Positions 26,990 to 38,741 of a DNA stretch of 64,000 bases are shown one piece after another. The stretch's first letter is position 1; every line of letters starts with the position of its first letter. A program made the position numbers and the translations under genes. The DNA comes from Aphis gossypii (lineage: Eukaryota > Arthropoda > Insecta > Hemiptera > Aphididae): positions 16,159,260 to 16,223,259 of the forward strand of contig NC_065530.1 of NCBI RefSeq assembly GCF_020184175.1. Reading direction: 5' to 3'. Under the pieces are notes generated by a model that was not told the origin of the DNA, searched no databases, and was given only the letters and a program-made list of their open reading frames with translations.

Positions 26990-27680
26990 CACTGCGTTGC
27001 CCGTCGAGGGAAAATGAAATGCTCCAGGATTTGCCCCTTTTGTAAACTCCGTTAAGTATAAACTGCACAGTTTTTTAGATAGGTATATAAGAAACTCATG
27101 TTTTTCGTAGGTCAACTAATTATATTCAAAATTTACTTGTTAGACATTAAGTAATACAAAGTAGCCTATGACATTTTAAAAATTATGAAAAATCTATGGA
27201 TAACGTTTTTTTTTTTTAAATATCGGTCTTAAACTGTGTATTCATTTTATAAGGGTCATCCGTTATATTAAGCCATAATTAGTTTTATATATGATATATT
27301 TATTAGTTATAATTTATAACAGATCTTGTACGGTTTTGCCCGTAGAAAATTAATTAATGTTGTTGGATTTACCCTGGCTTAAACTCTGTTAAATTTAAAC
27401 TATTCTTACACATTCATTCAGTGGTATTGACCAAAATGATATCCAATTATTGTAACTATTATATTTTCTGTAACCAATTGCATCACTATATACAAACAAC
27501 AAAAAATAAATGTCCGTTTTTTATTAGTCAACTAAAATCTTTGAGTATGCCCCTTTTTAAAATGATAAATTTAAAAAAATTGGCTTCGATGTAAAGCCTC
27601 AGATATAGGATAATCTATGTACCAAATTTAAGAACCATGAGAGCGATAAAATTGGCTATGGATTGCAAATAATATGAATG
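26990..27680. repeat. decayed dispersed repeat, probable LINE 3' region, two diverged copies
   Basis: GTTGCCCGT...GGATTTGCCCC...GTAAACTCCGTTAAGTATAAACT near 26995-27065 is matched, with divergence, by TTTTGCCCGT...GGATTTACCCTGG...TTAAACTCTGTTAAATTTAAACT at 27333-27404. The stretch then runs through TTGGCTTCGATGTAAAGCCT and a 'CCAAATTTAAGAACCATGAGAGCG' phrase up to about 27680. Phrases of this kind (gene-desert text with TTGCCCG and 'ccaaatttaag') are common in 3' regions of insect RTE-like LINEs. This rests on memory of the style, not on an alignment. Confidence 0.4.
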
Positions 27681-30600
27681 ATTTTATTTGAATCGATTAA
27701 AAAAAAACTATACTTATCTAACCTACTAACCATGTATGTTGATTAAAATGATTAAATAAACAAAAATAAAAATACTCATTTATTCAAATTGCTTAATTAA
27801 TGATTTATTATAGTGAAAAGACAGTTCCTGATTATAACAGTTAACAATAATAATACTTTTAGTAACTATAAAAACATTTTTCGTGATTTATAGAATTAAA
27901 TTTTTCTACTCGTTTTATTAATACGCTTATTGTTTATAACAAAGTGATAAGTTTTTTTTATAATAAATTTGTTCATTACTTTAAGTAATTTCCATTCAAA
28001 AATCTTCAAATTAACTCGATACATATTTCAAGTTGACATAGTATAATATAGAGTAGGTATGTCAATAAGATTTAATACTTTTTCAAAAAAAGTTCTCAAT
28101 TATTTAAAATTTAAAATTTATTCGTGAAACACAATTCTAAGCTTCATTATAGGCTCAGTTGCACAATTGTTCACCAGCGCATCACTGGTTTCATAATATT
28201 AACTCTTATAAAAGAAAAATATCATTATAAAAAAAAATATATTTTTCTTAAACTTAAATATTTTGAAAAACATTAGTAGAAATTTTAATCGCAAAATATT
28301 AAATAATTATTTCACAATATTTACAAAAATATAATAGATAATATAATAATTGATAGCAATTGAGATGGATAACAATACATGCAGAACAATGTCGATAAAA
28401 GAACAGTAATGAAGCTAACGAAATCGTACAATTTGTAGGAATTAACTGGCCCCATATAACCACTTATTTTGTTCCACTTAGATCATTATCTGTATGTGCG
28501 GTCACTGTATTGGTACGATCTATGAACAAATATTAACATTTGGGTCATATTTTCCAATAAAATAACATGTATAGAATAATAATTTTATAGTTGTTGATTA
28601 GATACCAAATGGCCAGCGCAGAGATTAGCCTACGCTCGTTGAATGAAATTTCACGTACAATTCATATTTTCAATGAAAAAAAATAGACTGCACTCGTTGT
28701 TTGATGATTTTGTTTTGTTCGTATATTATACATGATTTGAATTGTTAAGTTGAAATAGAACTCTTAAATTTGCATAATACTTTATGACGATATATTTAAC
28801 GTAATAATTATAGTTATGGTGAAAAATATGATATAGTTGATTTTGGATTTTGTTTTTATTAAGTACGAGTACATACAAATATTTAGTAATAGTATAATCA
28901 TATTGAAACGATTGTATTTTGTGAATAATAAATGTGTCTTTAAAGAAAAGAAAAATCCGATCATTTATGATAAAATATCGGATTTCCGTTCATTGTTATA
29001 ATTTTATAGCTCAAAGTAAAAAACAGAGATACCTAAGTGAAACGCGAAACGTAACTATAAAAGTGACCGAAAACTGCATTTTTCGTTTCGCTCAATATTT
29101 AAAGCTGTTAAAATATATTGAAAATAAAATTATATTTAAATAAAAATGTTACAAGTAATTTTCATGAATCAATCGAACCACATTGGTGTTTACTATTTAT
29201 AGGAATTAATCATCAAATATATATATAATGTTTGATACTCATATTTTTGTTATACAAATAATAATAACAATAATAATAATTGTAGGTAGTATTATGGTAC
29301 TAAACCGTTCCAAATATTATGACAGAATGGTTGTAGAGATTTATATCGAAATTGAAATGAAAAAAACAACATAAAAATCACTTATTTAATATACCCACTC
29401 AAAGTGTACAGTTAATATTTTCTATTACTTTATTTTTAAAAATAAATATAATAATATATATTTTTTTAAGTTTGATATTTATTTTTGTATATTCGTCAAT
29501 ATTTTTTAAATTTGAATTAATGTTTTTTTTTTTCAGTACGAAGTATAACATAATAATATAACGTCCAAAGAAAGTATTTCAAACATTTAAGAATCTTAAA
29601 TTTACGGTCTAATAGTCTAATTAGTAAGTAAATGTAGAATTGTTATATATAATATAAATATAATGCAATAAGAAATATGCTACATCAAAAGGGTTGTACG
29701 AATATTGTTAAAATAATTTGATATTAATTACGTATATATTATTTTAAAGGTGTTTGTAATACATTTTCAAGGCGATATCCTAATTAAAACGCAAAAAATT
29801 AATGTACCTAAGGGTTTTTTTTTTTGCTAATTAACAATAACATAACTTAAATTTATTTATTACTCTATTATTTCGTTTATTTATGTTAAGAATTAATTTT
29901 ATTTATCCCGGACTTAGATATAGTTGTAATAGAAATAAGATATTTATCGCATCAATTTCGCCATGAAATTTACGATATAAAGTTGTCCATGATTTATTAA
30001 AATGTTTTTACTATTGCGTATATAAATAAATTTTAAACAACAAAATTGCAGTTAATATTACGATGTACTGGAAACAATGTATTATAAATATGCTACAGTG
30101 CATGCTTAACTCCATATTTTTCTTTAATAATTCCAATTTTTTTTAATTTCTTAGTTTTTCAAATACTTAGATTACATTATCCCATTATATGAATGTCATG
30201 AGGCACATATTAACTTAGTTTTTTCAAACAACAACGACCATTTTTCTTATAAATTGTAAACTAAATGATTTTTTTTTAACTGTTGATGTATCTAAAATCG
30301 AGATCGAAATTTGAATACATTTTTTTGAGTTATTATATTTGCTTTACTAAGATAATATATTCATGATAATACATTTGTATGATATGGAGACAAAGATAAT
30401 TTGAAAATTATAGTAATTGATAATAATAATATATTGACATTTTAAAATTTTTTATGAATAATATAAAATAAGTATCATGTGTTTTAGATGAAATATTACA
30501 TTTTATTTTGTATATTTCTATAAAACAACATTTAGGAACTAGTATTCTTGGTAGAAAAAAAAGAATTTACTCTAAAAAAATTTTGATTAAGATACATCAG

Positions 30601-31429
30601 CATTTTCCAAAAATCTTCTGCTTGAAAATTGACATTAATAATAGGGTTTAGCATAATTAATAATTTTTCAAAATAAGAATAACTGTGTAAAAGCTAAGAA
30701 TAATAATAGGGATTTTATTACTCATCTAATATGTTTTAAGTTATTGTTATGTAATAACACCCAGGGGGGCTACAAGACTTGGTTAGCGAGGGGGGGCTTA
30801 GTCACACTTTTCACAACATTTTACAACAAAAAGTATAATTTATATTGTAATTGTAAACTTATTGTTAACATATTAGTACCTACGTAATATATACCTTGAT
30901 CGAAACCATTTATGTATAGTTGATATAACATGTTTTCGATTGATTTAAATTCACAAACTACTTAAATTCGGTAAAATTATACGGTTCAACGTTCAGAAAA
31001 TTATAAATTAATACATTTTTCATGTATTTTACAAATTAAAACTCATAATTATTTTTTGTTTACTTGGTAAACTGTTTATGAATTCTTAGCAGATGTTTAA
31101 TTTACATTAATGGAATATATTATAATTTTTTTTTTTTAAGCAGTTTTAAACTATTATTATGATTACCTGTTATTAATTATTTAATTTTTTAAATACTTGT
31201 TTGTAGTTTGTACATTTTTGATAAATAATATATAATAATAGTCGAAAAATAATGTAATACAAAATCTTTGTGAAGTAATAGATAATACATTTCTATATAT
31301 CACAATAATATCCATATCTGAATTGAAAAAAGTCATAATAACGAAAATACATGTTATGTTATTAGTAAAACGACTAAAATAAAATATTTTTAGTTGAATT
31401 TATTATATATATAGGACATTTATGGTGAA
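27681..31429. other. AT-rich DNA, no gene seen
   Basis: Nearly uniform AT-rich sequence. Two G runs at 30763-30768 and 30791-30797 stand out, in a phrase resembling the edge of a decayed repeat. Short frames at 28782-28964 and 28934-29143 carry no motif. Confidence 0.55.
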
Positions 31430-31570
31430 TGTTTTGTAAAAGATACTTATTTTATTTCTTCTGTACCTAATATTGTTCTAGTCACGGTCTTAGTATATAA
31501 ATTATCTGTATTATTGGGCTTCAGCCCATTTTATTTAATAAATAAATTATTACTATTATTACTATAATAC
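31430..31570 (+). mobile_element. LINE 3'-end remnant with hairpin and (ATT)n-like tail
   Basis: A phrase with TTCTTCTGTACCTAATATTG and GTCACGGTCT leads to the small hairpin GGGCT-TC-AGCCC, then TTTTATTTAATAAATAAATT and a (ATT)n-like tail. A terminal GGGCTTxAGCCC hairpin followed by AATAAATAAA and a short tandem tail is typical of 3' UTR ends of insect non-LTR elements. No coding part is left. Confidence 0.45.
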
Positions 31571-32016
31571 CATTTTTTTAAAGTTTGCATTTTAAAGCAT
31601 AATCTAATATAATATGCTTACATTCTTTGAGATTTCCTAATTAACATATTTGTAATTTATTAACGACAAACAAACAATACATTACATTAACTATTCAATT
31701 TAAATATCATGTTATTACAAATATTTAACTTTAATGTAGTTGAATATTAAAAAATCGGAATTAATCGCATTTATTATATATTTTTGAATTTCAGATAATG
31801 TGGGTTTTAAGCTCTTCCTTTTGTTATCAAAATATGTTTACTTAAAAAACATATTCTCCATTTCATATATTATACTTATTTGATTAATATTTTGTGTAAA
31901 TAAAATCTATCAAATTATAAATATATGAGTATCAATATGAATTATATAGAAGTATAAGAGTATAAGATGTCTGAATAATTGTATTATTGACTATAATATA
32001 ATATATAATATTACAC
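31571..32016. other. AT-rich DNA, nothing recognised
   Basis: No supported feature. Confidence 0.6.
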
Positions 32017-32241
32017 ATGTGTACACTCGATGACGGCGATGGCGCCGAAGAAAAATGTCAATATTGTTTTTGTTTTTACTTAAATGAAAATATTAAAACA
32101 GCAGGAATAGACATTTACTCGAAAAACATTAACTATATACATCAGTGCGTATCAAACTTTAAAAATCAATACTTTTTTGTATACATGTACCACGGTAGTG
32201 AGTTTCAGATTTTTCTACTGCGGAGTATCATAGAAAAATAA
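32017..32241 (+). CDS. small ORF, 74 residues, unknown (low confidence)
   Basis: A frame from ATG to TAA begins MCTLDDGDGAEEKCQYCFC, with an acidic, locally GC-richer start and five Cys in the first 44 residues (C2, C14, C17, C19, C44). The rest is AT-driven. The start context is poor (CACATGT, C at -3). No splice signals frame it and no family is recognised. It may be a chance frame. Confidence 0.2.
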   Translation: MCTLDDGDGAEEKCQYCFCFYLNENIKTAGIDIYSKNINYIHQCVSNFKNQYFFVYMYHGSEFQIFLLRSIIEK

Positions 32242-34690
32242 AACACTGTTGTTGTGTTTTGAAACATGTTGAAAAAAAAGTCACAATAAACGTACAATCC
32301 AAAAGTTTTGAAATACTCGGCTAGTAGATAAAAACTAACTTTAAAAAAAGTACACTATAGTAAAAGATTGAAGGAGAAAAACTGTTTAAGATGGAATGAA
32401 CGATAAACTTAGTATATAGAACATACAACCTATTAGTTTGAAAATTGGAGAACCTGCAGTAATGATCATTAAATAAATACGTTTGTTTAGGAATGGAAAT
32501 AAACATTATACATTAAAGGATCTAGAAGTTTTGAATGGTAATTTCTGCATAAATTATTTGTCCGTGGCATTTATTGCGTGCAATATATACTTAGTAGTTA
32601 ATACCACTGTCGCGGTCGGTTAAAATTGTATGGCAAAAAATGTTGACAATGAACATATAAATGTGCAATAAATCTGACAAATGTCCGTGAATAACTATCG
32701 ATATATTTTTCGAAAAGAAAATATTTTTCTTTGAGAGATAACAACATTAATGTAATACTTATATAATTTGTTTTTTTGCAATATATATTAAATAATAGCA
32801 TATTATTTTATCGAACTCTTATGTTCAACTGAAAAAAATTATTCCAACAACTATCCGTAATCGAATCATAAATTTAAGAAGACGTAGACTAAGTTTAAGC
32901 AATCGAGTCCACAACACACGTTCAATATAAGCGAGAATAATAATTATAATAATAGCAATATACGATAATATTTTTCATTTTTTTTTTTAGTTTATAATGC
33001 ATAACATACAACTTCTTTATACTTGCTAAATTGATTTAACAACACCGCGTTAAATATAGCTAATAGGCATATAGTAATCATTTTCTAATTTAAAGTTACC
33101 TATCTAAATTAAGCATAACGGGTTTATTTTCCTTATAAACCCGTAGGTATCAAAAAAAGTTTTTTTATGAGTTTAATAATGCTTCACTTAGTCACGCAAA
33201 TACTGAAATAGTTCAAAGTGAAATGTTCTCAAAATGTACATTATAAGTTAAAACGTATTTTGTTTCAGCGTCAAGATAAAATAATTTGAAGTTATAGTTA
33301 AAATAGCTATTATTTTGACACTTCTAAATAGGTTAAAGCTTTTAAGACCGTCACTAACTTTAAAGAGTGTTATTTTGGCGAACGATATTAAAAGCGCATG
33401 GTAATGCGTCCATCAACTTGAAGTAAATCTATTAGAAGCTTGAATGATGATGGTGATAAAAAAAAAGAGGAAGGCGAAACGGTATTCAGTACTTTAGCCA
33501 GAAAGTCAAATCATCAACATTTGTAAATACATATTATATATTTTTCACCCATCATTGATGCTGTATGTTTTATTTTGTAATTTAAAAATATTGATTAAAT
33601 TTATTTATTAACCTATTATCAAACTGAATAAAAATTAAAAATTGGAACTTTTTTTCTAAAAATGTATCATGTATCTATGCTATGAATACATCAAATGTGA
33701 TAATTAAAAAAAAACTAATTAAATTATATTTTTAGTTGTTTTAATAATATAAAGTCTGTAAAGTTGAATTAAGTTTAATTATTTACGGCGCAGTTGTTTA
33801 ATAACAATATCCCGATTTACTTGAAATTGTTTCAATCACTATTCACTACACTTAATACGTATATACACTATATTTGAAATTCAAAGAATAAAATAGATTG
33901 GCTTGGAAGATATACATTTGAGAAACTTTTGTTGGATCAATATACATTTTATTTGACACAGTGCAATGGCCAAGAATATTATACTTCATAGATATATATT
34001 GCTTTCATTTAGAATAAAACTTTTGTGGTTTTCCATAGTCTATGTATTAATGTATTATGAATTTACCCAATCTTACTTCTATATAAATACTTTTTCAATT
34101 ATATATTATTTATTCTAAATATTTAGTACCTACACAATATACTCAATATGTCAGAGTGAATTGCGTTTTGCACACAATGTATAGATATATATATATATAT
34201 ACACATAAATAAAAATGCATTTGTTTGTCGAATTATATTCGAAATAACATACTATGACCCGTTTGTAGATCAAATAAATAACGATTAACCCAGACGAGAT
34301 TCTATGAAAATGGCCAATACAACAACTAATTGGATAACATCTCAATTTTTTACTATTCCAATTTAATTTCATATTTTTTATCCATTTCACAAAGACACGA
34401 GACAGCGTCGAATATTGGAACACAGATTAAAATATCGTTACTTTTGATTTGTGATCGATACCCTTTATTACATATGTATCTATCTTGATATGACACCATT
34501 TAAGCTGTAGAATTTACCTGGCATGCATATATAGGTATGCTATGGACATATTATTATCACCGTCACTATAATATTAGTAATTTCTACATGGAATGTACGT
34601 GTTTGTCACGAAAATCACAAAAACGCATCTCAAATATTGTACCTAATACTAACATAACACATAAATAAATGACATGTTTAAAAAAAAAAT
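32242..34690. other. AT-rich DNA, no gene seen
   Basis: Apart from the hairpin at 33118-33144 and an (AT)n run near 34187-34202 there is nothing that I can name. The minus-strand frames at 32321-32506, 32598-32801 and 34151-34423 have no motif or splice context. Confidence 0.55.
33118..33144. repeat. perfect 10-bp inverted repeat, 7-base loop
   Basis: ACGGGTTTAT at 33118-33127 is mirrored by ATAAACCCGT at 33135-33144. No T run follows to suggest a terminator, and no transcript context is visible. Confidence 0.8.
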
Positions 34691-35050
34691 GTCTCCCCAT
34701 AACCAAAGATTTTGAAGGAGATTTGCTCGAGGAGCTGAAATTCAAAGTATTAGAAGAACGTGGTGAAGAAACCTATAAGTGAATCGACCTTGGCTTCACT
34801 CTGGAACCCAAATGTTCACACTTATTGTGAATCCAGTGGTGAATATCAACGAACTCAGCAAAACAATCCTTAATCAGGATTAATACGGAAAAAGTCACAA
34901 GCAATGAGTCTTTGCAACCGTTATCTTCTGTGCCTGCAATAACCTACAATCAATTTAACACTCAGTCGAGGTGTAAACGTCTTGTAACAAAATTTGTTGG
35001 TTGCGGCATTGAACAACTGCACACAAAGGTTGGAAAATTGTTTTTCATTT
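34691..35050 (+). pseudogene. possible decayed transposase fragment
   Basis: The stretch is clearly less AT-rich than its surroundings and reads as degenerate protein in shifting frames. One frame gives DFEGDLLEELKFKVLEERG; another, farther on, gives SRCKRLVTKFVGCGIEQLH and stops at 35056. The segment around TLASLWNPN / LGFTLEPKC faintly recalls the 'LDPRFK' part of hAT transposases. That resemblance is weak and is the only reason for the call. Confidence 0.2.
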
Positions 35051-35752
35051 CTCACTAATTTAAAAGCTAGACTTAATAAACGCCTATTTAATAAATGTGC
35101 AGACGTTTTGGATTAAATAAAATTTAGAATTGTCTATTAAATACTAACTATAACTTTATTAATAATGTGTTTATGCACCTCATCTATTACTAAATTTATT
35201 AATCTAACATTTATCTTTTTAACCTTTATTGTCAATAGTTTATAGATTTATACATTATACTCTTAATTTATGATGCTATTTATTTTGTTTTTGCTAATGA
35301 TTATAATAATATGCAAAAAAAAAAATACAAAATAAAACGTACATAATATGTATAATATATAATACGTAATAAATTATAATGATTATAATTTATTGATATC
35401 ATCAGATTACAGTACCCATATACACAGTCGTTGTTGATCCGACCGTTTTATCAGTTATATGTGTTGCGTATACCTATAAATTCGAAAAGTCTTCTAAATC
35501 CGGCACACTATTAATTTAAACTTCCTAGTCGCTATAAAGTTTCCTTTATCCATCCAAGTTACTTTCACGCATTAACCTTCTCTGTCGGCAGCTCTTTGAA
35601 AAAAAAGGGTCACGTACCCATACTCCATAAGCGTATATATCGCGTATATATATACAACAATAATACAACCATATTATATAGGTATGTATTGTGTAAATGC
35701 GCGCGCATCGTGGATTTTGACACATTCTCATTCGTCTGGTTTTATTTCCCAG
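35051..35752. other. AT-rich DNA, nothing recognised
   Basis: No supported feature. The minus-strand frame at 35546-35800 is the shadow of the candidate exon and its acceptor region. Confidence 0.5.
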
Positions 35753-35852
35753 GGGCCCACCACTACGCGATGTTAGGGGAAAAGTTATCGGTAACCACAT
35801 CGTCGTGCGGAAATATAAAAATGTGAGAAAGAGAATAATACAAACTTTATAG
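35753..35852 (+). CDS. possible last exon (function unknown)
   Basis: TGGTTTTATTTCCCAG, a strong acceptor, ends at 35752. One base later a 32-codon frame runs to TAG at 35850-35852 and reads PPLRDVRGKVIGNHIVVRKY in its first part. A second frame (AHHYAMLGEKLSVTTSSC) is also open to 35825, so the reading frame is not certain. No nearby polyadenylation signal is obvious and no upstream exon was found. Confidence 0.25.
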
Positions 35853-36857
35853 TATATAGGTAGCTGCTAGAATTCTAAAAGTAACCAGCACACTGGCGCT
35901 ATAGCATTATTATTTTAAAGTATTGAATTTGGATACATTTATATAGTATAGACACTTCCTAGAATTTATATTCATTAAATACAATGTTATTATATCAAAA
36001 TTTCTATAATAGTGTTGTTGAAGTAATTTTGGAACTGTCAGAAATTTAAATATTATAAAGAAAATATTTAAACTAAAAAATAGGTATACGAAAACATTTG
36101 AGAAATTTGTTTTTTTTTTTTTCTTTATTAATGTGAAATACGCACGAAATAGACGTCAGCAATATTGCAGTTGAATTATAATCGGGGTTTTTTTTTTTTT
36201 ATATACCGAGTCAATTACAGTGTGGTTTGTATGAATTAGGTTCATAGCGTTTTTGTTTTTTGAAAAAAGCTTATACTTTTAGCTATTTCTTGTAAATTTA
36301 ATGAATTAAAAAACAACAAAAATACATAGTTCTTCTTTTATAAAAGCTTATGAATATAAGATTTTGATCAAATTTTATACGTGGACATACTTTTCCTCTA
36401 AACGATTTTAGTTTAATTTAAGTCGTACTTACCGAGTTAAAAATAATAATAGTTGTATAAATTTATTATAATTTCCTAAAAATAAATTTTGGTCCACTAT
36501 AGAAACTGTAGTCATCTGTACTCAGAATATTTAATCACCTTCAATAGTTCATCCTTCTCGATAATGAGGTAGATTTTAATATTATAATGCAGCAGTCAGT
36601 GTTCCCTATATTTTTGTTTTATTTAATTTTAAAAATAATTATAAAAGTTTATTTGAAATAAAACATTCCCTCCCCCCAATAACAGAGTTGCAATGTTATT
36701 ATTGAAGATACGTGCACAATTTGAAAAAATATTGGTACTATTATAACTATAAAAGTACAAACATGCAGACAGTAGCTAGGACATATAAATCATTACTGAA
36801 AGTTGCGCAGTAAGGTACAATAAAAATGAATCAAATGTATTATCAAACATATATAGA

Positions 36858-36878
36858 ATAGGTGAATTATTCACCTAT
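36858..36878. repeat. 21-bp perfect palindrome
   Basis: ATAGGTGAAT, one T, ATTCACCTAT. Both arms match exactly. Isolated, with no flanking gene. Confidence 0.8.
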
Positions 36879-38533
36879 ATCATTATTTATCTAATGGTAT
36901 TCGAGTTTTTTTAAAAGTACTTTTGAGCATTATCACTGTTTGTGTGTTTTAGAATCGTAATATTTCTATGCTTTCATACTTCGAAAAATGTTCGTGTAGT
37001 GTGTGCTGTACACCCGGTGATTTACTTTAAAATCATTTCACCCTCATACTTACACGGGTCATAGTATATTCATCTATTTTAATTTTAATTAAAATAGTCG
37101 TGTTGGTTTCGAGTTGTCATTCATCGTTGTCACTTCTGAGGTGTCAAATAAATGATAAATAAAACGAGTAGACAAATACATGTCGAAACAAACTATTGGA
37201 GTAAAGTGGATACAGACAGCAGGCAGCAGCTATAGTGGAATTCTTTAAACAAGTTTAGTTGTATGTCAGCATAAAGCCACTCGAAATAAACAGAATTCGC
37301 TCAAAGACGTTATTTGTTCAGACATCCACATATAACTATAATATATATATGTATAGGAATATACGATGTAGAGAATTTTTAAACTTTTCGTAATTTAAAA
37401 TGTAAATTCAATTTTAGTATGACTTATGTAGGTTAGGTCCATAAGCCATTTGGTTCAAATATACAATTTTTTTTCCAAATCAATGGAAAACCGTAAAAAC
37501 ATCTATTGGCATAATTTAGTTAATATATTATATTTCATCGAAATTTTTTTCATTGTGCGTGGGTAAAATAATATAAATTGATATTTTTTGTAAAATGTAT
37601 TAAATTAAGAAAATTAAATTTAACTCTTATTTATTCCTAAGATCTGTTTAGAACTCTGATACCATTCATATTGAATTCACTCGTTTTGTTTATATTATAA
37701 GTTTTATGTCTTGAAAGTTAAAATTCATATTTTTCTTTAAGAATTATATGAAATAACGTTCAAAACAAAATCGTTAAGATATTTACAGTAGAAAATACAT
37801 CACTTATTACAACAATATTTTATTAAATTATGTCCAGGCGTAACATTATTAAAACATTGTATACACGTTTTATTATGTACTCTTATCGGAAAATATATAT
37901 ATCTATATTGTATATATATTTTTATAACTATTTAGCTATTAAAAAATTTGGAATACTTTAGTAAATATAGATAACTCTGCCATCTCTAAAAATTAATTAC
38001 AACAATTTTTTTAGTTAGGAAATTGTTGGCTTTAATAGTTTACTTTAAACTATGAAACTTATTTTTATATTTTAGTTTTTCTAAAAGAATTAGGAATAAA
38101 CAAATTTATTTACAAAGTTATGTTTAAAAAAAGTGGTTGAATTCATAATTCATAGTAAATATACTTGATTTTAAGAAAATTGATTAAGGCAGTGTTGATC
38201 AATAAAATAAAACATTTAAACGAGGGAGTATAACAATTTTATATAAAAGTCTACTATCTGTATTCACTTATGTTACACAATAACATAATAATTTTATTTT
38301 TAACAATAAATCTTATCCTATCAAAAAGTATTAATTTTTTTGAAATATTTGCTTATAGAATAAATTAGAAGTTTATAAAAAAATAACATTTTTGAAAAAA
38401 GTTTTTACTTCATACTATTTGTAATCCATGTCAACTTTAAATTCTTTATTTTTTTTACTAACAACATATAAATATGTAGGTAATTTAACGGGATTTCAAA
38501 CAAGTAGATAGTTAATTTCGTATAACTTACTTG

Positions 38534-38690
38534 TTTTTACTCAGTTATGTTTTCTTAGCTATAAGTATTTAAAGTTTTGACAACCGTAGCAGTGAAGCCA
38601 CAGTTCTCGGAATACCCTTGTACTAGTTCATGTAAATTATTCAAACTTTAAATACTTACCTATATCTAAGAAAAACAACTGAATAAAAAA
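38534..38690. repeat. long imperfect hairpin (MITE- or pre-miRNA-like)
   Basis: The arm at 38534-38580 (TTTTTACTCAGTTATGTTTT through TATTTAAAGTTTTGA) pairs with the arm at 38642-38690 (CAAACTTTAAATACTTACC through CAACTGAATAAAAAA). About 47-49 bases pair, with only a few mismatches and one or two small bulges. The 60-base loop is GC-richer than the arms. It may be a fold-back mobile element or a transcribed hairpin; no terminal target duplication is evident. Confidence 0.7.
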
Positions 38691-38713
38691 AATCTGAACA
38701 TACTGTATAACTT

Positions 38714-38741
38714 ATGCATATATATATATATATATATGCAT
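38714..38741. repeat. 28-bp AT palindrome
   Basis: ATGC(AT)nGCAT, perfectly self-complementary, 25 bases after the long hairpin at 38534-38690. Confidence 0.8.
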
